A DNA stretch of 64,000 nucleotides from Cordilura impudica (Eukaryota; Arthropoda; Insecta; Diptera; Scathophagidae). The stretch's first letter is position 1, and each line of letters opens with the position of its first letter. The DNA lies in NCBI GenBank assembly GCA_963682025.1, contig OY821518.1, forward strand, positions 149,527,581 through 149,591,580. The letters run 5' to 3'. Below are positions 46,584 through 57,480 of this stretch, in pieces. A program made the translations under genes and the position numbers. The notes under the pieces were generated by a model. That model saw only the letters and a program-made list of their open reading frames with translations. It ran no database searches and was not told where the DNA came from.

Positions 46584-46797
46584 TGTAGCTGTCTTATAAA
46601 CTACTTTATTTATTAATACTTGTTAATTTACCTTTAAAAAAATTATTTTTAAATCTAGAAACTTTTTTATGATAAATCAAAAAATGAGAATATTTTCTTC
46701 AGATATAAATTTAATTTTGTTGGGAACATACAAACAACTAAATAACAGAATACTTTTTTATAAAAATCTTAACATTTAATTTCATTTGTTCCCAACA
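46584..46797 (+). repeat. Gypsy-2 3' LTR
   Basis: 214 bp, about 98% the same as the 5' LTR; preceded by the polypurine tract at about 46568-46583. Confidence 0.9.
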
Positions 46798-48900
46798 CAT
46801 TAATCGTTAACTTTTTTATAAAAACAATATGATAATATCCTAGAAGGATTGGTAGACAAAATCAAAAATTTAATTGAAGTTAAAAAAGAAAATTATCAAT
46901 TAGAAGAAGGTATTAAAACCGTAATGGAAAATCTGATAAACAGAAAGCAGCCGTTAAATTTGAAAACAGAAAATCAAAAGATAAATTCATGGGGGTTAAA
47001 ACAGTACTGAAAGAAGATGGTGAGAGAAAAGTTTTTGTAAACGAGTAACCAAGCAAATAAATATTGAGATTGCTTAAATATTCTAAAACTTTAAAATCAG
47101 TTGGTTACATATCAATTTATCCAAATCATGACCGTAACAAAGAAGAGTGCAATATCTCTCCCTGATTGATAAGAAATAAACATGACGCAGATGAAATTTT
47201 AGTAGAAGCTAGTACTAATAAACAGAGAATGTGGAAATCTTTATGTAAGTAACATCAGTATTTTAATAGTATCAACTCTTTTGAAAATTATTAAAAATTT
47301 TAAATTATAAATATTTCAAATTTTTTCTATAACTTTAAGAAGCATTTCATCGCTTAATAAATTTATTAAATTTATGTATTTTATTTCGAATTTACCGACA
47401 TTGCTGGATATGCTTGCGATACAGGCGAATTGGTTTGACAAAAAATGTTCACAGATGTATGAAATTGCTCACTATAGCAGTGTTCAGTGTTGCCGGAGTG
47501 ATGCATATGGCTTTACTTCAATATACATTGACGATAAATTCCAATATACAGTAAACTGCAATGAAAGCCGAAGCTATGTGGAGATAATTCACCTGAGGAT
47601 CAATAATCTAAAATTTCATGGAAAACCACTAAAGATTGTTAGTTTTTATCCTTCTCAAATATGTACGCGTGAAGATTTTCTTGAAATTGAATAGAAAGTA
47701 AATTGAGTGATTTTGCATATTCAAATAAAGATCTAATTGAAACTGAACAACCGAATGAGATAAGGAATTTATTAAATTTCTATGACTTGAAATGATGTCA
47801 TAATTTAGCAACTAGACCAAAATGTGGTATTTGTGTCGATCATGTCTATAATAATCTTCCTGAACGAATTTTGCAGACTCTCTGGAATGTAGTTTAACTG
47901 ATCACAACCTTGTTTTCTGCAAATCTAAGTTTGATATTGAATATTGTGATTCTTCGGAAAATGTAAGTATTATTAGTGACTGAAAATATCAAAAATTATT
48001 TGGACTTTCAACTATTTCTGACACTAACAATCTGTCTGAAGCTACTGCCAAATTAAAAGTTTTTAATGAGGCAATTCTATGAAGTTCAAGTGAAACGAGG
48101 CAAAACGAGTCTTAAAACTTAATATTGCTCCTTGGATAAACAATAACTGGTGGTATTTAATACAGGTAAAAAGAAAATATTTCCTAAGCGAAAGAAGAAT
48201 ACGGAAGACAGCAGTAGTAAAGAAAGACTAAAGAGAATTAGTAAACTCACTAGAAAAGTTAAAAAATAATAAATAAAAAATTTTGGAGATTTTTAAATAC
48301 TTTAACTTGTCACTGTCAGAAGAAGTTGTTAAGCGTCATAGATTCAAATGGACTGTGTGGTGAAAACAACAATCTGTACTCCACACTTTTGAATGAATAT
48401 TTTATTATGTTATAGAGTGAAATCGTTAAGAATACTGATGATAACTGTAATTTTTTGCGACACCATACAAACCGTTTTAATTTGTTGAAATTGATGGAGA
48501 AAATAGTATAGTTATATCTGTTAGTTGTGGTGTAGCACAAGATATAAGGAATATTCGGATCTTTGGTAAAATTATTATATTTGTGTTTAATATCTTTTTT
48601 AATATACATATATAATATACATATATAATATATATGTATATTTATATACATATATTTATTTTTATACAATGTCTACTAATCTGTAAACGTATTGGGCATC
48701 GCGTAGTTCAAATAAATATGAACCAAAGTAAGTTTAATACATGGAGAGTTGCAAATTTTGCATTACATGATGTCAACTGGAGACAACCAAGCAAAGAATT
48801 GAATACTTAAATTTAACAATTTACCAGAAGCCCTAAAAACAAGAAATTGGTCAATTTTTAAGAAAAATTTCAAAAATTATGTTTTACAGAATGTTTAAAT
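46798..48900 (+). mobile_element. LINE continued: ORF1 end, endonuclease, degraded RT and 3' end
   Basis: Right-hand part of the LINE cut by Gypsy-2. 'KFMGVKTVLKEDGERKVFV' ends ORF1 near 47040. The endonuclease follows: 'CCRSDAYGFTSIYIDDKFQY' and 'LRINNLKFHGKPLKIVSFY' (47500-47655), then 'SLECSLTDHNLVFCKSKFD' in fragments near 47880-47935, with the SDH-like block. RT is largely deleted: 'SNGLCGENNN' (about 48350) and 'IDGENSIVISVSCGV' (about 48500) remain. The last coding block, 'WRVANFALHDVNWRQPS', lies at about 48745. A (TATACA)n stretch at about 48600-48655 interrupts it. CR1/jockey group; dead. Confidence 0.65.
47374..47694 (+). pseudogene. LINE endonuclease domain fragment
   Basis: Longest open piece of the LINE ORF2. 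It shows the family order of an AP-type endonuclease: a central 'GFTSIYIDD' strand, 'NESRSYVEIIHLRIN' and 'PLKIVSFYPS'. The N-terminal Asn/Glu active-site region is degraded before 47374, and the C-terminal His block lies beyond the stop in other frames. It cannot nick DNA as it stands. Confidence 0.6.
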
Positions 48901-50217
48901 GCTTCTTCAATATTTTTTCTTCTGTATTTTCAGTATTTTGATTAAGTAAAAAGGAGCAGAAGTCGGTTATCAATTTTAAAAAAAAAATTCAAAATTTTTC
49001 TTTTACGGAATATGTATATATTATTTTAATATAATATTAAAATTTTAATATAAATACGAGACAACCTATTAATTACATAAATGTATGTATAAATTTAAAA
49101 AAAAATTACTATTAATAAAGAAAAGTAAAATTGTTGAAATTTAACATAATTGGTAATAACTCCGCTATCTATCTATATATTCTATAATACATTTGTTTCT
49201 AAGATATGCGCAAAAGATGAAAAATACTTCGCCGTCCTCTATTTCCACTTTACTCTATGTTTTCCGCAAGTTTCAAATTAAAATTTTGGTATCAAAATCT
49301 ATTACACTTTATAATTTGATTAATTAACAGAGCTTCTATTATACTTAATTATCGTTATACTGAATTTGATCAGATTTGTTCATCAAACTCGTAGTCTTTT
49401 TACGAAAAAACAAAAAAAATTTTTTTTGTGATTTTTGAGTTTATAAAAAAGCCGTACTAAAACATAATGTTGAGCAATGAATAGAAGTCTACTGATATTT
49501 ATTGAAATCTGTTTAAAAACACAAATTAGATATATATACATTCAAAATTGAAATATGGAACTGTCCATTTTAATCCTAATCGCAAGATATTTTTTCCTTA
49601 TTTTGCAATATTTTTTTCTCTTTAAATTATCAAACCGTCAACTACAGTTAGAGAAGGAAATATCAATTAATTATTACTTTTAATTTTAAAAATAATTGAC
49701 CCACCCTAATGTGTATGTATCGAAAATTCACTATTAAGATGCAGTTATAAATACTATGTTCTCTTGATTGTTACTTAAACAATGGGCACTTCACTATGAG
49801 AGTGCCAGAGAGATTGTGTAAGTTATTTAAGCAAATATCAGGTTGAATTTCACACGTAAGTTTAATAACATTTGTTTTGAATGCTATGTCGAACTGACCT
49901 TCAACGTGAATATTAAAAGAGAAACGGTAGCCAACATTAAAAAAAACAATGATAACTTGAATAATTTTTACACCCTTATCTCCTATATCATAAGGAGTAC
50001 CAAATTCCTCAATTAAATTTCCAGTTTATTTTTTAATTAAACATTCAGTAATGTAACTTAATGTGGTTAAGATTATAAGCGTTATACAATATATAATTAC
50101 TTTAGATTTATTTTCTAATTTTTTTTTTTTTTTCAAAATAAACACTAAGCCATACATCGTTAAAATTAAGTTAGTCAAAAATTACAAAAATTGTACAAAC
50201 GTATATAGTAAGCATAC
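48901..50217. other. A+T-rich intronic DNA, nothing recognised
   Basis: Long A/T runs and no recognisable element. It should hold the beginning of the intron downstream of the calcium-channel exon. I looked for the next channel exon (the stretch after 'AKGLK') and did not see it here. Confidence 0.5.
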
Positions 50218-50305
50218 CTTAAGTCCTTTAGCTCGATTGATAGCCCTCAGAGGTCTCAACACACGTAGGACACGTAAGATTTTCACGACTGAAATCGCAT
50301 TCGAA
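50218..50305 (-). CDS. Ca-alpha1D: L-type voltage-gated calcium channel alpha-1, repeat III S4 exon
   Basis: An 88-nt minus-strand exon. The acceptor 'tatttgcag' ends at 50306 and the donor GTATGC starts at 50217. After one base that completes a split codon it encodes 29 residues starting '[20 protein letters not shown]' and ending 'AINRAKGLK', closing on a codon boundary. Lys/Arg at every third position is the S4 voltage sensor. '[13 protein letters not shown]' is specific to repeat III of Cav1 channels; Cav2 (cacophony) and sodium channels differ after RPL. The protein is a plasma-membrane pore that opens on depolarisation and admits Ca2+. It is the only clear host exon in the window. The flanking exons (S1-S3 to the right, S4-S5 linker to the left) must lie outside, or are hidden, which implies introns tens of kilobases long. 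The symbol is by Drosophila orthology. Confidence 0.88.
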
Positions 50306-50546
50306 CTGCAAATAAACATACAAAATTTATAAAATTGTTACATATGTAATCCCAAAATTATGCATGCCTAGTATTAAATTCGTCTATGCCGACTCTTTAA
50401 TAGTCTCCACCTATGTTTTTATATTTATATTAACAAATGGACTTATAACAAATGTATTAAAAATATTTGAAAAATTAAACAATAGACTAAACTTCGGAAT
50501 TACCACAGCAAAAATTATATAGTTCATGATATGACATAATCTATCA
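50306..50546. other. Intron start upstream of the channel exon
   Basis: The polypyrimidine-poor acceptor region is followed by A+T-rich DNA; nothing else is seen. Confidence 0.5.
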
Positions 50547-51229
50547 TTTTTATACCCTATACCACTATGTGGTTTGGGTATAATGACTTTGTGCTGCTGT
50601 TTGTAACTACCAAAAATATTTGACCTAGACCCATCTTTTATTATACCGATCGAATGAGAATCACTATCTGATTCGATTTAACGATGTCCGTCCCTCCGTT
50701 CGTCTGTGTGTCCATGTAAACCTTTTAATCAAACTGCAGGTCGCAAATATGAATATATTTTGATGAAATTTGGTATATGAGCTTTAATCGGCCATATGAT
50801 GAACGGTGTTGAAATCGGTGAGAATCGGTCCATGTTCAGACCTAGCCCCCATACAAATGAACCCTTTGAAATCAACATAAATTGCCATAAGATCCAAATT
50901 ATTATATAAATCTTAGTCAAATTGGGTTTGTATGTATTTATTACATCCATTAATAAGTAGTCCAAAAATGATCCCTATTGGACAACTCTTAGTCATAGGC
51001 CCCATACAGAGCTGCTTCCCGATCTTCACTTAAATCTATCAAAAAACAAATATATCGCACTGATTCTTTTCAAATTTTGTTTGTATATATTTTTGCAAAA
51101 TACAAGAGACTTTACCAAACATGGTCAGGATCGGTCCATTTTTGGGCCTAGTCCCCATATAGATATAGCATCCGATATGAACTTTTTCATATCTGCAGCC
51201 AAAAAAATTGATAAAAATCCCACTCAAAT
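50547..51229 (+). repeat. DINE-1/mini-me-like element, copy E, 3' truncated
   Basis: Starts 'ttttataccctataccacta', has a short GTCC tract (50684-50702) and the same block order as copy C. It stops at 'ccactcaaattt', before the palindromic 3' end, where an ATTT microsatellite begins. Confidence 0.8.
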
Positions 51230-51258
51230 TTATTATTTATTTATTTATTTATTTAGTC
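51230..51258. repeat. (ATTT)n microsatellite at an element junction
   Basis: Six to seven ATTT units separate the truncated DINE-like copy from the BEL/Pao gag remnant. Confidence 0.8.
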
Positions 51259-51359
51259 TATGGAATCATCCTTATAGACTACTTGTAGATCGGATCAACA
51301 TTTCGTATCTGTTTGCCCTTCTTTCGCTGCAATATCATTCCAACAAAGGTTTGATTTCA

Positions 51360-52051
51360 TAAAAAATGTGCCGGCTTGCATCAACTGTCTTAGAAAGGGA
51401 CATATGGTTTCAAAATGCAAATCATCTTAATGTCGAGTGTGTAGCCGTTCACATCATACTCTGTTGCATCAGTATGCAACATCTGATGCTCTAAATAAGG
51501 GAACAAGTTCTCATGCTAATCCAGATCAGCCTTCAAGTTCACGTGCATTTGTAAATCATTCTTCTTCTAATGATGATAATGTTATTTTGGCTACCGCAGT
51601 AGTTCAGATACGAAACAAATCTGGACAATTTGTCCCAGTAAGGGCATTACTGGATTCGGGTTCTCAAATAAACTTCATTACTCAGGACCTTGCGCAAAGA
51701 TTACAATTGAAAAGGGAAGAACTCAATCTTAGCCTTATCGGCATTGGCAAAATTATTTCTTCAGCCAAATACAAATTACAAGCCACTGTCAAATCCAGGG
51801 TAAATGCCCATGAGTTCGCTTCAGACTTCTGCGTTCTCAAGTCAATTTCTACATATCAACCAGACCATGTCATTTCGATAAAGGACTGGAATATCCCTAG
51901 AAATTTGGAATTGGCAGATCCATTGTTTTATAAGCCGCAAAAGATCGATATATTAATTGGAGCTGACATTTCTTCGAGCTATTATGCATTGGTCAAATTA
52001 AAAAGAGTCCTAGTCTACCTATACTTCAGAAGACGTCTCTTGGCTGGATAG
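51360..52051 (+). pseudogene. BEL/Pao gag zinc fingers and protease
   Basis: 'CINCLRKGHMVSKCKSS' (a CCHC knuckle), then a stop and 'CRVCSRSHHTLLH', form the paired fingers at the gag C-terminus, about 51382-51475. The aspartic protease follows with 'VRALLDSGSQINFITQDLAQ' at about 51640 and 'IDILIGADI' near 51950. The frame breaks near 52010, where the coding sequence shifts. The protease would release gag and pol products. Confidence 0.8.
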
Positions 52052-52899
52052 TTTCTGGCAAATATCACCAGCAGTGTGATAATCAATCAAATTCCTGTCA
52101 TTTAACTACCAATATCGGAACCGAATCATCTCTTGATTCAATCAAACAGAGATTTTGGGAACTAGAAGAAATTCCGAAAGTTAAGAAAATTTATTCTATG
52201 GAACAGCAGCAGTGTGAGGATAATTTTGTCAAAACAGTTCGACAATTATCGTCAGGTAGATTTCAGGTGACATTACCTTTCAAAGCAACCCCCACCAAGT
52301 TAGGTCTTTTTTTCGATACAGCCAAGCGACGTTTTCTCTCCCTTGAACGTCGGCTTTCAAAAGACCCAATAATGAAGGAAATGTACAATAATTTTATGAA
52401 AGAGTATTTATATTTAGGTCACATGTCAGTAACGGACAATGAAATCCCTAATTTTCCGCACTATTTTATTCCGCATCAGTGCGTTCTACGACCTCAAAGT
52501 TGTTCAACAAAACTTCGCGTAGTATTCGATGCATCGTGTAGAACTTCAACACAACTCTCATTAAACGACATTTTAATGATTGGCCCTACAATACACGAGG
52601 AGTTGTTTTCTACATTAATTCGATTTCGAACACATAAGTATGCAGTTACGGCTGACATTGAGAAAATGTACCGTCAAGTTTTAATTGACGAGGCCGACAG
52701 GCACTTCCAGTTAATTTTATGGCTGAAAAAATTGTCTGATCCATTAAAAGCTTATCGTTTGAATACTGTCACATATGGTACTTCTTCTGCTCCATTTTTG
52801 GCAATACGATGCCTTCATTACCTAAGTGACTTGTATAAAGATACTTTTCCAATTGGATCTAATTCATTCGGTCAGATTTTTATGTTGATGATTTACTGA
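52052..52899 (+). pseudogene. BEL/Pao reverse transcriptase, first part
   Basis: Open from about 52198 on: 'RFQVTLPFKATPTKLG', 'VLRPQSCSTKLRVVFDASCR' (the family's R-V-V-F-D-A-S block), 'YAVTADIEKMYRQVLI' with the first catalytic Asp (about 52645), and 'VTYGTSSAPFLAIRCLHYL'. The YVDD block lies at about 52878 ('FYVDDLLTGAD') but in another frame from the preceding part, because of one frameshift just before it. The catalytic residues themselves are all present. Confidence 0.85.
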
Positions 52900-53804
52900 C
52901 TGGGGCTGATTCAATTGAGGAGATCGAAATTATTCTAACTGAAGTGTCTGATATACTAAAATCAGCTGGATTCAATCTGACAAAGTGGTTTTCAAATTAT
53001 AGTGAGGCCGATTCAGATACGGTTGAAAAATCGTTTCAAATGAATGAATCCGAGTCCACAAAGGCTCTGGGTACATATTGGTTACCTAAGAATGATATTT
53101 TTAAGTATCATTTGGATGAATCATTTCACGACTTAAAAGCCACCAAACGAAATATTTTATCAGTGTCAGCTAGACTCTCTGATCCCCTTGGTCTCTTGTG
53201 CCCTGTGGTAACTAAGGCTAAAATATTATTACAAGAACTTTGGCTTCAGAAATTTGACTGGGATGAATCAATCCCTACAAGACTCCATACTACCTGGGAA
53301 AATTTTAAACGTAATTTGTCAAATATTGATTCTATCGAAATCCCAAGATATGTATTGACGAGTAAAAATTCTAGTTGCCAAATTCATGGATTTGCGGATG
53401 CTTCAATCAGAGCGTACGGATGCTGCATTTACATTCGAAGTGAAACTACTAACGGGCCTTTATCTAGACTATTGACAGCAAAGTCAAAAGTAGCTCCCAT
53501 TAAAACTAAGTCATTGCCAAGATTAGAATTGTGTGCAGCGCATGTTTTAGCCAAGCTTTGGTCAAGGGTCCAAACAATGTTGAATTTTCAAGTCGAACAC
53601 GTTACATTCTGGACTGATTCTGAGATAACGCTTCATTGGATTCGCACTCATCCATCATCCCTTCAAACTTTTGTCTCAAACAGAGTGTCCGAAATACAAG
53701 AGTTATCAGACAAAGTGTGCTGGAGGCATGTTCCGTCGAAACAAAATCCGGCTGATATAGTCTCCAGAGGATGCGATATTGATGAAATGAAAAACTCTAA
53801 ATAG
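52870..53804 (+). pseudogene. BEL/Pao RT end and RNase H
   Basis: Contains the YVDD block, 'ALGTYWLPKNDIF', 'LSVSARLSDPLGLLCPVVTK' (a BEL/Pao hallmark) and the RNase H with 'IHGFADASIRAYGCCIYIRS' (first Asp), 'LPRLELCAA' (Glu), 'TFWTDSEITLHWI' (Asp) and 'PSKQNPADIVSRG' (last Asp). It ends at a TAG at about 53802, after which the polyprotein continues in the same direction. Confidence 0.85.
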
Positions 53805-54933
53805 TTCAACGGTCCAAAGTTTCTGCGTGAAGATAGCGCAAATTGGCCAATAAATGAACATTTTGTTCCGACTGAAGAGCAAGAGACTTCGGAAAAACGA
53901 AAAACATACGATGTACTCCTCACTGTAGGGGATAATGTGGGAAAAGACAATGACACGGACCATACGAATCCTCTATTAAAACTAATTAAAGGCAAGTCGT
54001 CTTATACCAAATTGATGTGGTTATTTGCGTATATTTTCCGGTTTATCGATGTTTGTAGAAATAATAGAGAGAATTATGGAAAATCACTGACAGCAAAGGA
54101 AATAAAATGGTCATTCTTGCACATAGTCGAAATAATTCAAGTAAAAGAATACGCGAACGATATTAGAAAATTGAAAAAGAGGGTATCTTTGCCATCAAAC
54201 TTACAAAGATTGAACCCATTTGTTCATGAATTAAAGGACCGATATCGAACTTTTTCTCTGTACTTACGTTATCTACATTTTGAGAACTGTCATGCTGGGT
54301 CAAAGGCATTAGTAGCTCTTCTACGACAGCAGGTATGGCTAATAAATGCAAAGGACGCATGTACCAAAATTGTACGTAAATGTACTCACTGTTTCCATTA
54401 CAAACCAAAATTAATGAGTCAGATTATGGGTAATTTGCCCGCTGATAGGGTAAGAGCTCTACGACCGTTTAAAATATACGGCGTAGACTTTTGTGGTCCT
54501 GTTAATATAACTAAAAATTCGAGGACGACCGCCTGTTAAAATGTATATCGCTGTTTTTGTATGTTTTACGTCCAAGGCTGTACATTTAGAACTTGTTTCC
54601 GATCTATCATCAAATTCTTTTATTTTATGTCTTAAAAGGTTCGTCGGCAGAAGAGGATATCCCGACAAAATTTACAGCGACAACGCAACCAATTTTGTCG
54701 GTGCAGCCAGAGAATTGCAGGAGTTCGCGGAGGCGTTTCGCAAAGAAGCCGACAAGGTCGCATCGTACGCTGGCAGCAAAGGGGAGAACTTCATCTGCAT
54801 ACCGCCGAGAGCTCCATACTTTGGCGGACTATGGGAGGCCGGACGATCTGAAGTAAGGGTTGCGACAATAAACACAATAAATGGCGTATATAAACGCCCA
54901 GTCCACAAGTTGGCGCTACTACCGGTTAATTGA
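53805..54933 (+). pseudogene. BEL/Pao integrase
   Basis: An N-terminal linker with stops, then from 53937 an open part with the zinc domain: 'LHFENCHAGSKALVALLRQQ' and 'CTKIVRKCTHCFHYKP' (H-H-C-C). The core has 'YGVDFCGP' (Asp, about 54478) and, after a frameshift and stop near 54538, 'YSDNATNFVGAARELQEFA' (Asp) and 'PPRAPYFGGLWEAG' (Glu, about 54805-54845). Directly after, an internal deletion joins the C-terminal 'VYKRPVHKLALLPVN'. The usual long C-terminal segment is therefore missing. Confidence 0.8.
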
Positions 54934-54960
54934 AGACCTACTGTTTCAATGGGGCCGGAA

Positions 54961-55270
54961 TGTTGAGCTAGTCTCAAATAATAATCAAAAATACTGATAA
55001 TCAATAGATAATTTTAAAATAACTGAACTTTATGAATATGTTGAATTGCCAATATTTTTTATATGACAGTAGAACTGTCAATTATCTGTTATACGACAGT
55101 AGAACTGTCAATTCTGTCCCGCACTTCTGCGCTTGGGATTTCATTATTAGTCTACTAGAATAACACTATTGTGAAGCCATTTTGAGAACAATAAACTCAG
55201 TCTTCATATAACCTTGAAATTAACGAGACTAACTAAAGATTGCCTTTTTTTAACCCGGTTTAAGATCTAT
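54961..55270 (+). repeat. Probable BEL/Pao 3' LTR
   Basis: Starts TGTTGAGC right after the polypurine tract. It contains a tandem pair of 'acagtagaactgtcaatt' (about 55063-55112) and a poly(A) signal AATAAA near 55190. The 5' partner is not in the window, so the end is estimated. Confidence 0.6.
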
Positions 55271-55280
55271 ACAATTAGAC

Positions 55281-55510
55281 AATTCTTCTTAACGTTTTAA
55301 CGTATCTCCATAGATTTGCTAGCTTCCAATACATATTTATTTCATCAGTTGGAGTTAACTTTGAGATAACAGGAAGTGTTTGTCTGAAGTCTCCTGCTAA
55401 CAATATCAAAGAACCACCACGGAGTTCTCTCACTGTTCGATCCAAATCTTCAACTGATTTCTTGTGTGCCATTGTGCATGCATCCCACAACAAAATATTA
55501 ATTTTTTTAT
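55281..55510 (-). pseudogene. Helitron helicase fragment
   Basis: Read on the minus strand: 'ILLWDACTMAHKKSVEDLDR' (Walker B-like 'WDEC/A' block), 'GGSLILLAGDFRQTLPVI' (motif III) and 'LWRYVKTL', the order seen in the PIF1-type helicase of Helitron Rep/Hel proteins. Only about 75 residues remain; the Rep nuclease and the other helicase motifs are absent. Just upstream, at 55503-55520, 'tttttataccctatacc' equals the 5' end of the DINE-like family. Confidence 0.75.
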
Positions 55511-55520
55511 ACCCTATACC

Positions 55521-56842
55521 AAGGATCATATCTAAAAGAGGATGTGCAAACTGCAATTTTGTGAACATAAAACTGATAATGCAAGAGTGCCAGTTCTGCG
55601 AATGTTCATTTGGCACAATATTGGACATAGGTACGAGTTATGAACAAGAAGTTACGTTAGAAATGTTAGAATAAACAGCCATTTTCAGGGTTGACAAATA
55701 TTTACCAACAAGAGTTTAAACGTAATATCGGAAAAAAATTTTAGAAGAAAATATGGAACTAAAATTGTTTTAAAAAAATTCAATATATTATATGTTATAA
55801 TTTGGAATAAAAAAATAAAACTTTTTTGTAAGAGTACACGAAGTTTTTGATGTGTAAAAATCTTATGATGAAATTAAAAATGCAAGTTGTTTAGCTTTTT
55901 AAGTCTAAAACAGAACTCCTCTTCATTATTCAAAATGTTCCTGCTTATATACTATACAATGTGTAAAAACTAAACTAAGTTAATGAGTGACTTTCTAAAG
56001 TCACTTTATAATATTGATTATTCTCTGTGTGTCTCTTTATATTAAATATGTACAAATGCGCCAGGCAATCATGATTTTTAGGGTGGTTTCTTACTCTTTA
56101 TTCTTTATTATAAAATCATACATAGAGTACAATTCCAAATAATTGAGTGGAAGTGAACTGGTTAAAGTACAGACCGCTACAATACACCAACAAGTGCATT
56201 ACATATGGTTTGCATATGAAATCAAATCTAGTTGCTCTACATTCCGATCAACCAACTCTAGTCGATTTCATCGCCTTGCACAGTAACCCGCTCATTCAAT
56301 CAAACACACTGAGTCATTTGTTAAAATTTGTCTGACCTACCCCAAATATCCACTAGATACTTTTCGTACCAATTATATTTGTCACTAGCCAATTGTACGT
56401 GTGTGCATATGTATGTAGGTTTTTTTGTTTTTATTTGGTTTTGTTTTTAGTGGCACTTCATTGTGCTTACATATGTACGTAAATATATGTGCTACATATA
56501 CGGCACCCTAATTCTAAAGAAAAATCTTATAACTTTGTTTACACAATTATGGGATTTTTATAACTTAATAATAAAATATTTTGTAATTTGATTTTTGTAA
56601 AATTTGTTCTTATTAGAATACAATTTTGGCTCTTAAAATTTTTAGTTTTTATTTTCTTTTACATAGTAGATAAATTTGTGTTTGTCCCATTTAAAGATAT
56701 TTTTATTCGCTTATTCATATTTCTATAAAATAAATTTTCTTATGCTATTCCTAGTGGTATTGTTGACATATGCATATTCCCATTTTTTGTTTTTCTTTCT
56801 TAAAATTTCATTATTTCCGAATTTATTAGTTTACAATGTATT
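55521..56842. other. A+T-rich spacer
   Basis: No recognisable gene. Short frames at 55462-55674 and 56147-56335 have no family motif. Several CATATG-type motifs occur near 56400-56500. Confidence 0.45.
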
Positions 56843-57480
56843 TTATGGTCTTACATAATATTTCTTTAATAAATTTTTATGTACAGTTTTTTTTTTATCT
56901 TTGATTTTTATGTCTACATTTAAATTTTTTATATTTATTATTTCATAGGGTCCATAGTGGTTCACTCTTATTTCTGTTTCCCACTCTTACTAACACCAAG
57001 TCCCCTACTTCTAGCTCTTACTATTTTTATTAGTTAAAGAGTTTTCTGTTCTTTTCATTTTCACTTTTTTTATTATGTTTCTTGCATTGTTGAAAGAATA
57101 TTTCAGTCTGATTCTTAACTCTTTGTTCTGTATTTCATCAACAAAGGATAGAAAATATTCATTTAAAACTCTGTGATTTCTCTCAACAGTTCCAAGTGTT
57201 TCATGATGATAAGGGGTTGAAAATCTTTGTTCTACTTTCAACAATTTACATATCTCCCTCATTAGTTGATTTGTAAATTCAGTCCCTTTGTCCGATTTCA
57301 ATGTTTTAAATAATCCGTATTTTAGGATAACATTCTCAACTACTGCCTTAGCAATAGATTTTGCCTCTTTAGTTTCTATTGGATAGGCTATTACATATTT
57401 CGTTAACTCACACTGCATTGTGAGTATGTATCTGAAATTTTTAGATGGTCTCAGTGGACCCACGGTATCAATTACTATCG
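56843..57480 (-). pseudogene. Gypsy-3 integrase (mdg1/412-like)
   Basis: Read on the minus strand, the core has 'YPIETKEAKSIAKAVVENV', 'LKSDKGTEFTNQLMREICKL' (Asp) and 'STPYHHETLGTVERNHRVLN' (Glu), a wording typical of the mdg1/412 clade. The first Asp region near 57470 is damaged at a frame break. The C-terminus beyond 57020 is frameshifted: 'EVGDLVLVRVGN', then 'HYGPYEIINIKNLNV', ending 'VHKNLLKKYYVRP' at a stop (56843-56845). The GPY/F module is thus present but out of frame. Confidence 0.8.

Larger units (their letters stand above)
42519..46797 (+). mobile_element. Gypsy-2: CsRn1-like Ty3/gypsy element, 4.28 kb
   Basis: LTRs at 42519-42733 (215 bp) and 46584-46797 (214 bp) start TGTAGCTG and end CCCAACA. 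They differ at only about four sites, so insertion is fairly recent. Flanks CATG and CATT may be a 4-bp duplication with one change. The primer site TGGTGACCCCG at 42735 matches the 3' end of tRNA-Trp, typical of the CsRn1 clade. The polypurine tract 'ggtggagggggagtac' precedes the 3' LTR. Gag, protease, RT, RNase H and integrase lie in order. It interrupts a LINE. Confidence 0.85.
51259..55270 (+). mobile_element. BEL/Pao LTR retrotransposon, 5' truncated
   Basis: The order gag zinc fingers, protease, RT, RNase H, integrase is that of BEL/Pao. The polypurine tract 'atggggccggaa' (54949-54960) is followed by a probable 3' LTR starting TGTTGAGC at 54961, with AATAAA near 55190 and an unsure end near 55270. 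The 5' LTR and most of gag are absent. Confidence 0.8.

Noticed and set aside
50063..50332. An 89-residue plus-strand protein over the calcium-channel exon
   Set aside because: It is the antisense frame of the minus-strand S4 exon; splice sites and the S4 motif fit only the minus strand.
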